A stretch of DNA of 64,000 nt from Flaccisagitta enflata. Lineage: Eukaryota; Chaetognatha; Sagittoidea; Aphragmophora. The stretch lies in NCBI GenBank assembly GCA_965153355.1, contig OZ231126.1, forward strand, positions 47,864,001 to 47,928,000, in the 5' to 3' direction. The notes under the pieces were generated by a model. That model worked only from the letters and a program-made list of their open reading frames with translations. It ran no database searches and was not told where the DNA came from. Every line of letters begins with the position of its first letter. Position 1 is the first letter of the stretch. The position numbers and the translations under genes are program-made. Shown here one piece after another: positions 42,361 through 63,805 of this stretch.

Positions 42361-44672
42361 TATATCTCCACAGCGAACAGGAGAACTTGAAAGAGAATCA
42401 GCAACAAAAACAACAATTGCAAAAAAAAAAAAAAAAAAGAAACAAGAAAAAAATGAAGAAAATGTTATTTATTGTATTTTTTTTAGGCTTCCATCCAAAA
42501 ATTTGAAGGCGAAGATCTCAACACGAAAGCCAGAGTAGCCTACCAAAGGGAGCAAAATAGAGAATGGCTAGACGCCCAGGTAAGTTTCTCTTTAGCACTG
42601 CTTCTTTTCATTTTGTTTCATTTTGTTTCAAACCGCAAAGCTTTTTTTTTATCTTTTCGCCGCGTTTGAATCAGGGGTGTTTAAAGTTGAATGGCTCTTG
42701 ATTTCTTTCCCCCCCTGGTCTTTGATTTCCTTCCCCGCCCAGTCAAAAAATTGTTTGATTTTCTACCCCATAGAGTATAAATATAGTATGAATATTGTCA
42801 GAATTGTGGGAAATAATGTTGTAGGAGTGAATTAGTATTTTTCAGATCTGTCAAAGTGTAATATCTTCTAAAGTTTTGGTTTTTCTTCTTTTCCACCCTT
42901 TGATTTTTTTCCCCATCTCCAAACCCTTTGATTGTATTCCACCCCACGGGGTGGGGGGGGGGGGAATGCTCAACTTTATACACGCCTGGTTTGAATCAAT
43001 CTCTCTATTTCTCCCACACTACGCACAGGCCAAAGAAAAAGATCTCCACAAAGAGCGTCAGTCCGAGGCAGACCGACTTTACGACTTGAAGCGAATCGAA
43101 CTCGACGTCCGCGCTTTGGAATTGGAGGCCCTGGAAAGGCAGACCAGACGACAAATCAAAATGGCCACCGACAATTACAACGTCGCATTAGCCAAGGACG
43201 TCGAAACTAGAAGAAGTCAGGATAAACAGGTGTGATTTTATGAATGTTTGTTGATCGGATTGATTGACAGATAAAGTGATTGATTGGCTGAGAACCGAAA
43301 TTTTAGTGTTTGACTGGTTGTTTGGATGCCGGAAGTCAATGACCAGAAGAGTCAGAAGAATCTAGAAAAGAAAAACTGAATGTTTGGTTGATTGAAGTAT
43401 TCGAGTTTTAAGTGATTTGATAACTGATTGATTGATATGTCGTAAAAATATGGTCGATTCCGTTTCTTGAAAACTAAGTTGAAATAAGAAAATCGCCCTG
43501 ATGGCGGGAATTCTATTGATACAAGTTATCAGCTGCTACCTTGAAAGTTGATGTGGTATTAATTGTTAAAGCTGCAGGGGGGGGTTGCTGAAGATTTTGG
43601 CTGCTCCTCTCATTGTATTTTCACTGCCTCTGTAATAAAAATGATCATTCCAATGAGAGCCTAATCGGGAGACCTGATATCTAACATTGGCCTGATATCT
43701 AACATTGGCTCTGATATCTAACATTGATCATTGATCATTGATCATTCCAATGAGAGCCTAATCGGGTGACCTGATATCTAACATTGACCTGATATCTAAC
43801 ATTGGCCCTTAACTACTTGGGTAAGGAGTTTTCTTTTGGGTTAGAATGAGAGGGAATGTTATTCAAATTCAGTTTTATGGAAAACTAGGAGTGTTGCGCG
43901 TAGTAACTAGTCAGTGAGGGCTCACAAGGCCCTCTTCCATTTATTTCAGTTTGGGTATAGTGAGGGATGTTGTTCCACCTATCATTATCATAAGTAACTT
44001 TTGTATGTTTTGTTTGCTTTTAGATGTTCATTTGGTTTTTGTAAACATTTTCTTCGAGTTTTGTGTAAGATACTCTTTGTTGTATATTTCATGACAGGCT
44101 CAGGAAGACGACAATTTGACGGAAATCGCCAACCACGTCTACGGCGACGTTTTGACGGAAAACCCCGACGTGGCTCGCAGCGCCTTTGGACCGCACCGCG
44201 TCGTCCCCGACAGATGGAAGGGCATGAATGCCGATCAACTGGAAGTCATCAAAAACACTCAGGTAACGCCTGATGAACGATTTAATTTAAAAAAAAAACC
44301 CAAAGAAGAAAGAAAGAGAGGAAAAAAAAGAAAGAAAAAAAAAGAAAGAAAAAAAAAGAAAGAAAAAAAAGGAAAGAAAATAAGAAAGAAAGAAAGAAAA
44401 AGAAGGAAGGGAAGAAATAAATGAAAGAAAGAAAAAAATGAAAGAAAGAAAAAATGAAAGAAAGAAAAAAATGAAAGAAAGAAAGAAAGGAAAGAAAGAA
44501 AGAAAGGAAAAATGAAAGAAGAGAAAAAAAAGAAAGAAAAAATGAAATAAAGAAAGAAAGAAAAAATAAAATAAAAAGTGAAAGAAAGGAAAGAAAAAGT
44601 GAAAGGAAGAAAGAAAAATGAAAGAATGAGAGAAAGAAAAAAAGAAAGACATACAGACAGTAATACAGCAGG

Positions 44673-44733
<61 letters not shown>

Positions 44734-45175
44734 AATGAGTCTCCTCTCCTAAAACTTACCCGGTCGCAATCCGTTTTTAGTTGCGGACACGCAACTCTAA
44801 AAGAGGCTTTGTCCGTCCGTTGGTCCGTTGGTCCGTCGGTCCGTGAACATGAGTCAAAAGGTGGGAAAACAGGCGTTTTGGAAGCTTTTTGTGTCTGTGT
44901 TGGAAGGGCGGTTATGTAGGGCCTTGGGTTAGCATGGGGGTTAGCTGCCCCTGCCCACCCGTCCGCAACGATATTGTGACCCCGCGTCACTTGTTTGCGT
45001 TACGTAGGCTGCTCAGCAAGCGGAGAATGCCAAACGTCGGGCTGAGGAGAAACGCATCGACGACGAGTGGGATCACCAACGCATCGCGGCGGCGAGAGCC
45101 GCTCTGCTCATGGAACGCGCGGAAATGGGCAAAGCAAAGAACGTCAGGGCTAATCAGGTGAGCAATGGTTCGTCT

Positions 45176-45274
<99 letters not shown>

Positions 45275-46132
45275 CGTGGTCGCTGTTATTATTGTTGTGG
45301 TTGTTATTGTTGTGGTTGTTATTGTTGTTTTAAATAGCGTTAGTACTATTGTTGTTGTTTTTATTGGTGATGTTGATAACTAGCAAGTTCAGTATACAGA
45401 GTGTTCAATCTCAAAGTGGAAAAAGTAAAAAGCTTACATTTCTTAACATACTTGGATAGTGACTTCAAACTATTTTTCTCTTGTAGTAATATACTTGACT
45501 TTTTTGTGTAAAAATTTCATTGGTCTAGCTTAAATAGTTAGTCCACAACATCAATTTAAAGTAAAACAAGTGTTTACAGTTGAGGCTGATAAACGCTGTT
45601 TTTCAATATTTTGCCTTTAATTCTCAAACGGCTGGATAACAGGTGCCAGATGGGTCTCAGATGTAAGCATTTTCAAATTACACTTCATTTGAGACCAATC
45701 TGGCATTTTTATCTCAAACCGTTTAAAAATTAGAGCAATTTTAAGAAAAACTGTCATGATTAAAATGAAGGTTTTTTAGCTCAAACTTTATGAATTTGTT
45801 TTATTTAAAATTGATGTTGTGGATAAACTATTAAGGCAAGACCAATGAAATTTTTATACAAAAAATGTCAACGATAATATTACAAGAGAAAAATGATTTG
45901 AAATCACTGACTGGTTGCGTTAAAGATTGTAAGCTTTTTACTTTTCCCACTTTGAGACTGAACACGGGGTAGATAGTTGATTTAAATTTTTGTTCAAAAA
46001 TCCAAACAGGATACCAGGAATTTGGCGTTGGCAGTGGAGCAGAAGGATCAGAAGGAATACTTGGACAAAGTCGTTTACACGAATCCTCCAACTGCGAGCT
46101 ACTTCACCCAATTCAATACCACTACTCGATGA
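33921..46132 (+). CDS. RIBC2: RIB43A-like with coiled coils (RIBC2 type)
   Basis: Nine exons: 33921-33986, 34144-34241, 34408-34539, 41869-41980, 42487-42579, 43029-43229, 44098-44262, 45008-45157 and 46010-46132. The total is 379 residues (human RIBC2 about 382) with all phases consistent. Landmarks: MYKLDLPLDQKEQAAIERRR, RIFNAKVRTIGVDVDAI, GRREWDLYDPDAKLKDKPAR, VADDDPRCGP then KFEGEDL and YQREQNREWL, GDVLTENPDVARSAFGPHRV, DRWKGM, and the end YTNPPTASYFTQFNTTTR. RIB43A proteins are filamentous inner proteins of axonemal doublet microtubules near the A-B junction and stabilise the doublet. Exon 4 begins after the weak acceptor ATCTTCAG at 41868, chosen because it gives the conserved FLNQQADGRREW join. 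RIBC2 rather than RIBC1 is inferred from length and similarity. Intron 3 is greatly enlarged by mobile DNA. Confidence 0.94.
35100..35690. repeat. 37-bp minisatellite with GCATCGG...CCGAGC motif
   Basis: Clear consecutive units start at 35304, 35341, 35378, 35415 and 35452 (each ACACATTGGAAGTTGTGCAT then CGGTTCTTGCCGAGCGA). Flanking 59-61-bp variants carry the same core. The unit is 1 mod 3, so it stays open in several frames on both strands. Confidence 0.9.
36118..36735. mobile_element. CMC/Chapaev-type palindromic MITE nested in element A
   Basis: Termini are CACAGTGGGCCTTAATTGGA and its complement. The arms are about 300 bp each and nearly identical inverted, with a short centre (36411-36425). 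The 4-bp sequence CAGG flanks both ends (36114-36117 and 36736-36739). CAC-type ends with a 4-bp duplication fit the Chapaev branch of CMC elements. It is 618 bp and non-coding. Confidence 0.85.
36918..37203. repeat. 36-bp minisatellite, about 8 copies
   Basis: Near-identical units GGCATCGGTAATTAAATCCG then AGCGGTTTGATATAAT. Being 12 codons long it gives repeating open frames on both strands. It shares GCATCGGT-N-CCGAGCG with the 37-bp array. Confidence 0.95.
38575..39610. repeat. 17-bp minisatellite, about 60 copies
   Basis: The first part repeats GGATTTGGGTCGTCGCT; the second part repeats GGCGTCCTTGCTGGATT and variants. Because 17 is not a multiple of 3, every frame reads the same 17-residue pattern, giving long open frames on both strands that are not taken as genes. 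Confidence 0.95.
39665..41135. repeat. Dispersed array of TTCACATGTGTTACATGTCG units
   Basis: About 14 units with the paired palindromes ACATGT-GTT-ACATGT, then CGCATGG or CGTGGT and AAAATGCCT. Some are spaced at 40-45 bp, others further apart (for example near 39670, 39801, 40006, 40090, 40384, 40423, 40855, 40898, 40984, 41047 and 41113). Confidence 0.85.
41442..41769. mobile_element. Small element B, 328 bp, sharing the ends of element A
   Basis: It has the same first 43 bp and last 84 bp as element A, with an unrelated interior of about 200 bp including GGGGCCCGCGGGCCC. It sits directly after A, separated only by CTATT. Confidence 0.75.
42096..42360. repeat. (GAA)n followed by (AAC)n in RIBC2 intron 4
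   Basis: A GAA array to about 42180, then AAC triplets with breaks to 42360. Confidence 0.95.
43643..43805. repeat. Nested short duplications in RIBC2 intron 6
   Basis: CCTGATATCTAACATTGG repeats five times, and CATTCCAATGAGAGCCTAAT occurs twice, about 95 bp apart. Confidence 0.85.
44285..44730. repeat. (AAAG)n-type tract then (TC)n in RIBC2 intron 7
   Basis: A loose AAAG/AAAAATG tract to about 44650, then a TC run at about 44675-44729. Confidence 0.95.
44775..44992 (-). mobile_element. Full-length GGAC/hairpin element, copy 9 (reverse), in RIBC2 intron 7
   Basis: TTTTTAGTTGCG-GACA-CGCAACT (hairpin 44779-44796), CTAAAAGAGGCTTTGTCCG, GTCC repeats, CCCCTGCCCACCCGTCCGCA and the end ATATTGTGACCCCGCGTCA. 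It finishes 15 bp before exon 8. Confidence 0.8.
45178..45275. repeat. (TTG)n microsatellite in RIBC2 intron 8
   Basis: About 32 uninterrupted TTG triplets. Confidence 0.95.
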
Positions 46133-46421
46133 TTTCATTTCCGATCTTGAAGCGGTCTATTCGCGCACGATAACCTTTCTCGATAATAGCGATGTTTTTG
46201 TTTGAATTGGGACGAACATGCAAGTTTGCAGTACGATTTTGGATCCGTTTTTCGCTAACGGATAGCGACATCTTTAATCACAAAGCCACCGAATCATGTA
46301 CATAAACTTTGTGTAATTTTTTTTCCATGCGCTTTTTTTCTAACAGGACGTTACAAAAATAACAAAATACGATTGGCGTGCAAAGTTCTTTCCTTATTTT
46401 CTTTACAAAAAAAAAAACTTG

Positions 46422-46427
46422 AATAAA
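46422..46427 (+). terminator. Likely RIBC2 polyadenylation signal
   Basis: AATAAA 290 bp after the RIBC2 stop and only 60 bp before the SPEF1 ATG. Confidence 0.6.
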
Positions 46428-46487
46428 ACGAATGACTTATTGATTTGACCCTAAGCCAAGAACGACCCTTTATAAGCACTCGCAATC

Positions 46488-53009
<6,522 letters not shown>

Positions 53010-53783
53010 CGTTTATGCTTAAATGTCCACAACTTGTATACGAACACGTAGAAAATATACTTGGAAAAGATATCTCCGTCTTTCAAATAAAATAGTTACC
53101 GCTTATTCTTGATATAATTTTCTATTGTGAAATCGTTTGTATGTGAAGCAATATTCAACGTTTTTTTTGCAATTGTTTGGATTGATCATTGATGATTTTT
53201 AACTGTTTTTACTCCTATACTCTAGCCTAGCTTTTTAGTTTTGTTTGTTCAAGATTTTTTGGAATATTTTTCTGAAACATGTGTTTTTTTTTTTTGGTGT
53301 GTGTTTTCTGACTTTCTCGTCTGACTTTCTCGAAAAATGCTAACTAGGTCCTTTAGTTTAATGCATTGAAAAGAAGATTGTTTTTAGTTATATAAATTAT
53401 AATCTCGCATGAATGAATTGGAACATTTTGGAAGTAAAAATAGTCAAGTAGAAGGCAGGGAAATGCAGTCTAAAAGCCATGAGAGAATTGCAACAGAAAG
53501 ATGTCGAGGAACCCATAGCCGGCATAGCCACAATAAACACGATGAGAAAAACAAAAGAGGGAAAAACGGTTTAAAAGCCATGAAAGAATTGCGATGTAAA
53601 GATATTAAGGAAACCATATTGCCACGATAAACACAATGACAAAAACAAACACTCATAACAGGCCGGAGACAACGAGACATTTTATCTGACGTTATCATGG
53701 GGCGAAATCAATGAACCACATCCACAGACTATGGCGTAGTGAAAATGAACAAAAAGGCCTAATCCCTCGCTATAAAATCAAAC
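53010..53783. other. Convergent spacer between SPEF1 and the XK-related-like gene
   Basis: AATAAA at 53086-53091, 77 bp after the SPEF1 stop, is a good polyadenylation signal. A purine-rich stretch at 53400-53660 contains a repeated block (AAAAGCCATGA...AATTGC, twice). No gene was recognised. Confidence 0.65.
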
Positions 53784-56584
<2,801 letters not shown>

Positions 56585-57185
56585 GGAAAAAAAACGAAAT
56601 GGCGACTATTGGAAGAAGTCTTTTTCTGGAATTCTGCTTCGTGAAAAAGGTTGAAAATATTTCAGAAGTGAAAAAGAAATTGTCTATCTTTCCTACAAAG
56701 ATTTTCCTGTAGATATTTATTCTTTGTTTTACTGGAAAACTAAAAAAAAAGAGAAGATTGGTTTTTCGTGATTCATGGCCGCCTGTTCTGTGTAAAGAAA
56801 AGAATTTACCCAAGCTCACGAAATGGTTGATTTTGTTTTCACTTAAGTCTCGAAGATGTGAATTGGAGATATTTAATTCGATTAAGCCACGTTTTTGTTC
56901 GAGGTCGGCCTGGTGTGGTTGCGTTGAAGTGTCATCACATGGCTATCTTTGCTTTCAATTCTTTCCCCCGTTGTTGATACTGATGTTATTCTTCAAGACC
57001 CTATTAGTTTTGTCAGTCCGTCCGTCCGTACGTCCGTACGTCCTTTTGATGTTTTCAGCGTTAATGAGCTTTTTGGGGCTCCTTGCCTATGTGGATGTGG
57101 CATTGTAGATCATCTCTGTCCCTGCTTCTGCCCGCTAACACGCATCTGGGGTAGCTGCGGCCTTATTTTTCCCTTTCTCATCTTA
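56585..57185. other. Gene-free flank upstream of the XK-related-like gene
   Basis: Contains a short CGTCCGTACGTC-type stretch near 57025. No gene was recognised; the promoter of the XK-related-like gene is expected here. Confidence 0.5.
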
Positions 57186-57189
57186 AGTT

Positions 57190-57390
57190 TTTTGTTGCGG
57201 ACAAGCAAATATATAAGAGGCTTTGTCCGTCGGTCCATCTGTCTGTCGGTCTTTCCATCTGTAATCACGAGTTAAAAGGTGGTAAAACGAGTGTTTTAGA
57301 TGTTTGTGTCTGGTTGGGGGGGCGTGGAGTGTGGATAGGGGTTGGATGCCCTTGCCCAGCCGTCGGATATTGTGACCCCGCGTCACCTGT
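57190..57390 (-). mobile_element. GGAC/hairpin element, copy 14 (reverse, degraded hairpin)
   Basis: TTGCGGACAAGCAA, TATAAGAGGCTTTGTCCGTC, GTC-rich repeats, CCTTGCCCAGCCGTCGG and the end ATATTGTGACCCCGCGTCA, as in copy 9. Confidence 0.75.
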
Positions 57391-57479
57391 TTTTGTAAGA
57401 GTGGAGAAATGAATACTGACTGTGACGATATATATCCTTTTTTACTGCCTTTTTTGCTTCCGCCCGACTTGCTCTTGTC

Positions 57480-57910
57480 CCCTTCTTGTTGTTGTTGTTC
57501 TTCTTCTTTACATTCGTTCTCTTCTTTTTCCTCTTCTACAGCTTCCTTTTCCTCTTTTTCTTCTCCTCTTTCTCCTTCTTCTTCTTCTTCTTCTTCTTCT
57601 TCGTCTTCTTCTTCTTCTTCTTCTTCTTCTTCTTCTTCTTCTTCTTCTTCTTCTTCTTTTCCTTTTTTTTTCATCTTTTTCTACTTGTTGTCTTCTTCTT
57701 TTTTCTTTTTTCTTCTTTTTTCTTTTCCCGCTTTTTTCTTTTTCTTTTTCTTTTTCTTTTTCTCTTTCTTTTTCTTTTTCTTTTTCTTCTTCTTCTTCTA
57801 CTTCTTATTTTTCCTCTTCTGTTTCTTTTTCTTCTTTTTCATCATCTCTCTCTGTTACTGTTTCTCTCTTCTTCCTCTTCCTCTTCCTCTTCTTCCGTTT
57901 CCTATTTACT
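57480..57910. repeat. (TTC/CTT)n pyrimidine tract
   Basis: TTC triplets at 57560-57655 and then TTTTTC units to about 57910. Open frames here are poly-Phe/Ser artefacts. Confidence 0.95.
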
Positions 57911-57970
57911 TACAAAACAATAGTTAACTATTTTGTTTCTGTGCCTCTTGTGTTTTATGGAAAAACGTTT

Positions 57971-58172
57971 GACGCGGGGTCACAATATAATTCCGGACGG
58001 GTTGGCCGGGGAGTCCAACCTCCATCCTTACCCCTGCCTCCCTCCTACGCATACACACATAAACAAAAACGATCAAAAATGCTCATTTTCCCGCTTTTTG
58101 ACTCATGGACCAACGAATCGACGGACGAACGGACAATAGCCCTTAAAGAGTTGTGTGTCCGCAACTAAAAAC
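57971..58172 (+). mobile_element. Full-length GGAC/hairpin element, copy 15
   Basis: It starts GACGCGGGGTCACAATAT, the mirror of the outer ends of copies 9 and 14, and ends in AGTTGTG-TGTC-CGCAACT (58149-58166) plus A's. One arm has a G-T wobble pair. Confidence 0.75.
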
Positions 58173-58439
58173 GGAACGAAAATTGCCTTACCTTGATCAC
58201 CATCTCGATCAAAAGAACTATTTCGTTAAAGTCATTCTTCCACTTCCAGCTTATGAGCAGAGTAACAAGCAAGATGACTCAAGCGTCGAAACAGACAAAA
58301 CGTGAACATCCGGATTCAGCAACGACGATGAAAACGACGTTATAACGATGACGACAGCGACGATTAAGGCTCGGTGAAAAAGGATGAAAATTCGTGATAC
58401 TGGGAGAACTCAAACTCAAACGCCTTGTTTACATAGAGT

Positions 58440-58639
<200 letters not shown>

Positions 58640-58879
58640 AATCTGAAAGTGAATGTGAGAGAGAGATGTGAGATGAAGAAAGAAATTGTGACAGACCACG
58701 ACCGACAAAAACATAGACACACAGACTCACACAGAGACACACACAAGTAGACAGACCGAAACAGCGTGTTGAAAAGCGAAATTATAGATAGAATAGGATC
58801 GAAAAAGGAAAGCGTTTGGTAGTCAGCGATACCCGTGTCCTGCTTAGGTAAGTCATGATTGTAGTTGAGGGTAGAAACA

Positions 58880-59300
58880 GGGCAGCGGCCCCCAAAGGGT
58901 TGATGACTTATGTTTTCATACAGGGGAATTTCCTCCTTTTCCTTCTCCTCCTCCGTCCCCCCCTACTCCAACCTCGTGGCCTATATCTCCTCCTCAAGGC
59001 CCATATCCCATTATCCCAGCCTCAAGGCCCAAATCCCAGTCTTGAGGCTCAAATTCCTCAAGGTTAGGATTTGGGCCTTGAAGATGGGATTTTGGCCTTA
59101 AGATAGGATTTGGGCCTTGAGGTTGGGATTTGGGCCTCAAGACTGGGATTTGGGCCATGAGGCTAGGATATGGGCCTCGAGGCTGAGATATGGGCATGGA
59201 GGTTGGCGGGGGAGACAAAAAAGAAGGTGAAGGAGAAAGAGGAGGAGAAAATTCATCTGTGTGAAAGCATAGGTCATCAACCCCTTCGGGGCCGCTGCCC
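58880..59300. mobile_element. TIR element with a minisatellite interior, copy 1
   Basis: The left end GGGCAGCGGCCCCCAAAGGG and the right end CCCTTCGGGGCCGCTGCCC-type sequence are inverted over about 65 bp. The interior repeats GGCCCAAATCCCAG in one direction, then GGATTTGGGCC in the other. Confidence 0.8.
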
Positions 59301-59401
59301 AAAAAATAAAGAAAAAAAAAATGAATGAAAGAACGAAAGAATGATGAAATAAGACCAGCGGAAGAAAAAAAGAATGATATAATAAGATAAAACTCATCAA
59401 A

Positions 59402-59428
59402 AAAAGAAAGACTGAAAGAAAGAAAGAG

Positions 59429-59491
<63 letters not shown>

Positions 59492-59501
59492 AAAAAAGAA
59501 G

Positions 59502-59539
<38 letters not shown>

Positions 59540-59540
59540 G

Positions 59541-59615
<75 letters not shown>

Positions 59616-59620
59616 GAAGG
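59402..59620. repeat. (AAAG)n microsatellite
   Basis: About 215 bp of AAAG units with a few changes. Confidence 0.95.
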
Positions 59621-59631
59621 GAAGAAACAAG

Positions 59632-59777
59632 GCCGGATACACGGCCAATACCAGTTGCGGACGGGTGGGCAGGGGCGGAAATGCCCGTTTTCCCACATTT
59701 CAACTCGATGACCCCGGACGCGGACGGACGGACGGACGGACAGACGGACTAAGCCTCTTAAAAACCGCAACTAAAAA
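59632..59777 (+). mobile_element. GGAC/hairpin element, copy 16 (left hairpin arm lost)
   Basis: It starts with the hairpin GGCCG-GATACA-CGGCC, then TTGCGGACGGGTGGGCAGGG, (GGAC)n, and ends with the right arm CGCAACT (59766-59772) plus A's. Confidence 0.8.
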
Positions 59778-60061
59778 AGGAGGGAGAGAAGGAAAGAGTT
59801 TTATAATTGCTAAGATATACACGAGGGACTCGACTGACGTCAGCTGCTGATTGAGTTTTGTTTATTATAGGGATGAAATTCCTCAGTCCAGGCCAGGGGT
59901 CGAATTGGGGGTTGAACTTGAAGGGAGTCGGGGAAATACTGGGTGCCGCAAGAACATAAATATTGACAGGGCGCAGATGGTTGTTTTTGGTCATTACGAA
60001 TCTCCATTGGCTACCACCTTATGAACATTTTATGCTAAGGCTAGGCTTTCATATCCATTTT

Positions 60062-60583
60062 GGGCAGCTGCCCCAAAGGGCCAATGTCCTGTAGAACACA
60101 GGGGTGAACCGTTGTGTTTATCCATTCGTACATCCCCCCCTGCCTCAAGGACTTCAAGCCATAATTTCAGCCCAGAGGCCCAAATCTCAGCCTATTGGCT
60201 CAAATCCTAATCTGTTGGCCCAAATCCCAACCCAACGGCCAAATTCCAGCCCTGTGGCCCAAATCCCAGTCTGTTGGCCTGAATCCTAGCCTGATGGCCT
60301 TAATTCCAGCCTTGTGACCCAAATTCTAGCCTTTAGGCTCTAAGCCCGGCCATAAGGTTCAAATCCAAGCCTTTAAGCCCAAATCCTAGCCTGTAAGACA
60401 GAATCCTTGTGTTTAGGCCCAACCCCTAGCCTAGTGACCCAAGTTTCACCAAAATGGCTTAAATCCAAAACCAATCCTCATCGGCCTAAAATCAGTCAAC
60501 CCTCCTGAAATCATTGAAGACGGATGGACGCATCGGTTCACCCCTGTTTTCTACAGAACATCAACCCTTTAGGGCCGCTGCCC
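60062..60583. mobile_element. TIR element with a minisatellite interior, copy 2
   Basis: The ends GGGCAGCTGCCCCAAAGGGC and AGGGCCGCTGCCC are inverted over about 50 bp (also ACAGGGGTGAACCG and its complement). It is the same family as 58880-59300. The interior repeats GGCCCAAATCCCAGCCTGTT with a period of about 23 bp. Confidence 0.8.
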
Positions 60584-61040
<457 letters not shown>

Positions 61041-61089
61041 GACCTATAACCGCAGCATCTTGATTACGCGTTTTCACAATTTCTGACTT

Positions 61090-61160
61090 CACGGACTGAC
61101 CGACCGAGGGACGGACATTTGAAGTCTCTTATAGAGTCGCGAGTCGGCGACTAAAATCAT
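61090..61160 (+). repeat. GGAC/hairpin element, copy 17
   Basis: GACCGACCGAGGGACGGAC, then CTCTTATAGAG and the hairpin AGTCGC-GAGTCG-GCGACT (61135-61152) with A's. Confidence 0.75.
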
Positions 61161-61594
61161 TTCATGATTTGTGTTTTGAATTCGAATAGCTTTTGCACAA
61201 CTGAGCATCGTTTTGCTCAACAGCAACAAGTTATGTCAATTGACGAGCTTTATTTCACGGTATCAAAAATATATATTTTTTCCGTCAATCTACACAAGGG
61301 ATTAGCATGCTTTCTACTTTCTAGTTACTACCGCAGATAAACTTAACCTTTTTCCAATAATATTTCATATTAGCATATTGCATATTTGATTCGACAATCT
61401 AGGGCGGATCAGGCCGCGCGTTATTCTCGGTTGAATGCGATTTTTCAGTTCTCAGTTTCCTTGCGATATCTTCACTGACGGCGCAGGTACGGTCGCAAAT
61501 GAAGTTATGGCGCGAGGCCGAGGAGCATGGGGACGTCTCTTGTGCCTGTGCCTGAAGTGAAGGATTTTGTAAAAAAAGTCAACATGATGATTGA
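61161..61594. other. Gene-free or 3' flanking DNA
   Basis: AT-rich sequence, then a stretch at 61452-61555 that could be read as a minus-strand exon preceded by an acceptor (TTCACTTCAG). No match was recognised and it is not called. Confidence 0.4.
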
Positions 61595-61775
61595 GACACA
61601 CAGTTGCGTACACGCGACTGCATAACCCGCTGTCGTAGGCCCATCGGTCCATCCATCCGTAACACTTAGCTTTTTCGGCGTTTATCAACAATTCTTGCAT
61701 TACTGCCCTTGCCCAAATGCTTGGCTAGCCTACACGTGAATTGGTTAGCCGACTAGCCGTGTATCTGGCCTCGTT
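61595..61775 (-). mobile_element. GGAC/hairpin element, copy 18 (reverse, diverged)
   Basis: The hairpin AGTTGCG-TACA-CGCGACT (61602-61619, one G-T pair), ATCGGTCCATCC repeats, TGCCCTTGCCCA and the outer end AGCCGTGTATCTGGCCTCG. Confidence 0.7.
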
Positions 61776-61948
61776 CTGATACACAGCTTCACACCGAGCG
61801 CAGATGTTGCCAACAATAAAAACCCCAATCAGTGTGACCGACAGAAGAAACGACCGACGCGACGGGCCCATCTACGTGTACGTGGGAATACGTAATCGTG
61901 TGCTCGTGAATGAAAATCGGTTGCGTAACTTACTTGTCCGTCCGGTTG

Positions 61949-63746
61949 CTACGGTTTGATTTGACGGTGGTCCTCGTTGATTTCGAGTCGTGGAATCCGT
62001 GTCTTTTGTTGGCGCCGTGCACACTTTCCGGTATCTTGACTCGGACAATCTGAGTCCCTACAATTACAAAAGACATGGCATGACGATGATAAAAGAAATC
62101 GTAGGGAAAGGATAACATCGCATGGGATTATTGGCAATGTCTGATTGTCGGAAGAAGAGGTTAGATAGCTGACCTAGGGTCGTCTTAGTGCGATTTGTAC
62201 GAATTGACGGCGCATATGAAGCTTGGTCCCTGTCAGGATTTTTCAATGAAAGGCAATTATGCCATTATGCCAAGTGAATTGTTTGAGCGCGAATACTTCC
62301 TTGCCTGTCAATTCATCGCTTGCTTCATCTTTTTATTGATTGATTGATTTTTTGATTGATTGATTTTTTTGATTGATTACCGTGATCTACTTCTTGGTCG
62401 AGACGAAACAACAGACTGGGCACTGAAAAAGAAATAGTCGACGTTTTCTGACAAGCTGTTGTTTACATATCTTTCCGCTTAACGATCTATTCATTTTCAC
62501 TTACTGCCTACGAGTCTGTCCTCTTTCATTAATTTTCTATCATCTATTACTTCCTTTCTATTTTTCACTATGAATTGCGTACTCCCTTTAGTCCCTTACA
62601 TGGACAACATGACTCGTTCAACTGTTCAATTCATCCGTCTTTTCCGTTAGGTCCTTGATTTCCTTGTGATTTCCTTGTGTCTCATCTCACCGACTTACTC
62701 TATTATTGGCTCCGGCTCTGGTTCTGGTTTAGCCTTCGATTTGTGTCTTTTGGACTTTCTCTGCTTTTGAGTTTGGAAAAGCTGCTGAGGGAGCATTTCT
62801 TCTAAACCCATGATGTCGACTCTTCCTAGGTGACCATGAGGCATTTCCACGTAGCCTATTTCCAATGTCAATTTTCAGTCTCATCAAGTAAATCTTGGTT
62901 TTAGCAATTCTGAAAAAGCTCAATATGTTTCTACCTGATGCGAGAACTCGGTATTTTGACTCCCAGCCCTCTGGCATCTCCGGACGTAGACAGCTGCACG
63001 ATGATTTTATGATCTTTTTATGTTGCCAATTTGGAAATGTCATCTGAAGAAATAATCATCAAGAGAATCACAGACACCGACCTTTTCCATGTAGGTTTTT
63101 TCATTGTGAAAAGAAGCCATGTCTAAACTACGTTAGACCGCCACCAAGAAAGACAAATGTTTCTGTGGCAAAAAAAAAAAAAAAAAAATCACCAACCTTC
63201 TCCTCATCCTCATCCAAAAAGCAACCACACGCGCCTTCTTTATCTCGATAGGATGTTTCATTGGATCCAATGATGGAATCTCCTTTGTCTCTGTTGGGTC
63301 GATTGTGCTTGAAAGACACTTTGCTGAATTCGGCGCTGCCACCTGATTTTGATGCCTTTGATGGTATCTCGTCCTCAGAGTTGGACTTTTTCCCTTGACT
63401 ACTACGGTTGCTTTGACCACTTGTTTTCTTTCCTTCTTCCAGGACATCTGGACTGTTGATCTCCTTGATGTTATCTGCCCTTGAAGCATCCTCTGCCGTT
63501 AAAGTTTTTACTGACATCAAAGCACTTTCTGCCTTGGAAACTCTCTCTGCCCCGTCTGTGTTTCCCTGATAAGATGTTTGACTGGGTCTGAAGGTGGAAC
63601 CGCCTTTGTCTCTGTCGGGTGGACTGTTTATGGCAGAAACATCGCTGATTTTGGCGCTACTACCAGACTCTGGTGGCCCATCTGCGTGTGAAAAGTTCTT
63701 GTTGAAATGTCTGCTCTTGCAGATGTTTGGGAAGTATCTGAACGCC

Positions 63747-63805
<59 letters not shown>

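Noticed and set aside
58194-58275. Possible minus-strand exon (LVTLLISWKWKNDFNEIVLL ending at a GTAAGG donor)
   Set aside because: A stop lies just upstream, the acceptor is poor and no neighbouring exon or family match was found.
61452-62422. Alternative frame MPSLLFRLDQEVDHG... through three open exons at 62422-61452
   Set aside because: Phases agree internally but it cannot be joined to the preceding exon at 62699. It is kept only as an alternative to the right-edge gene model.
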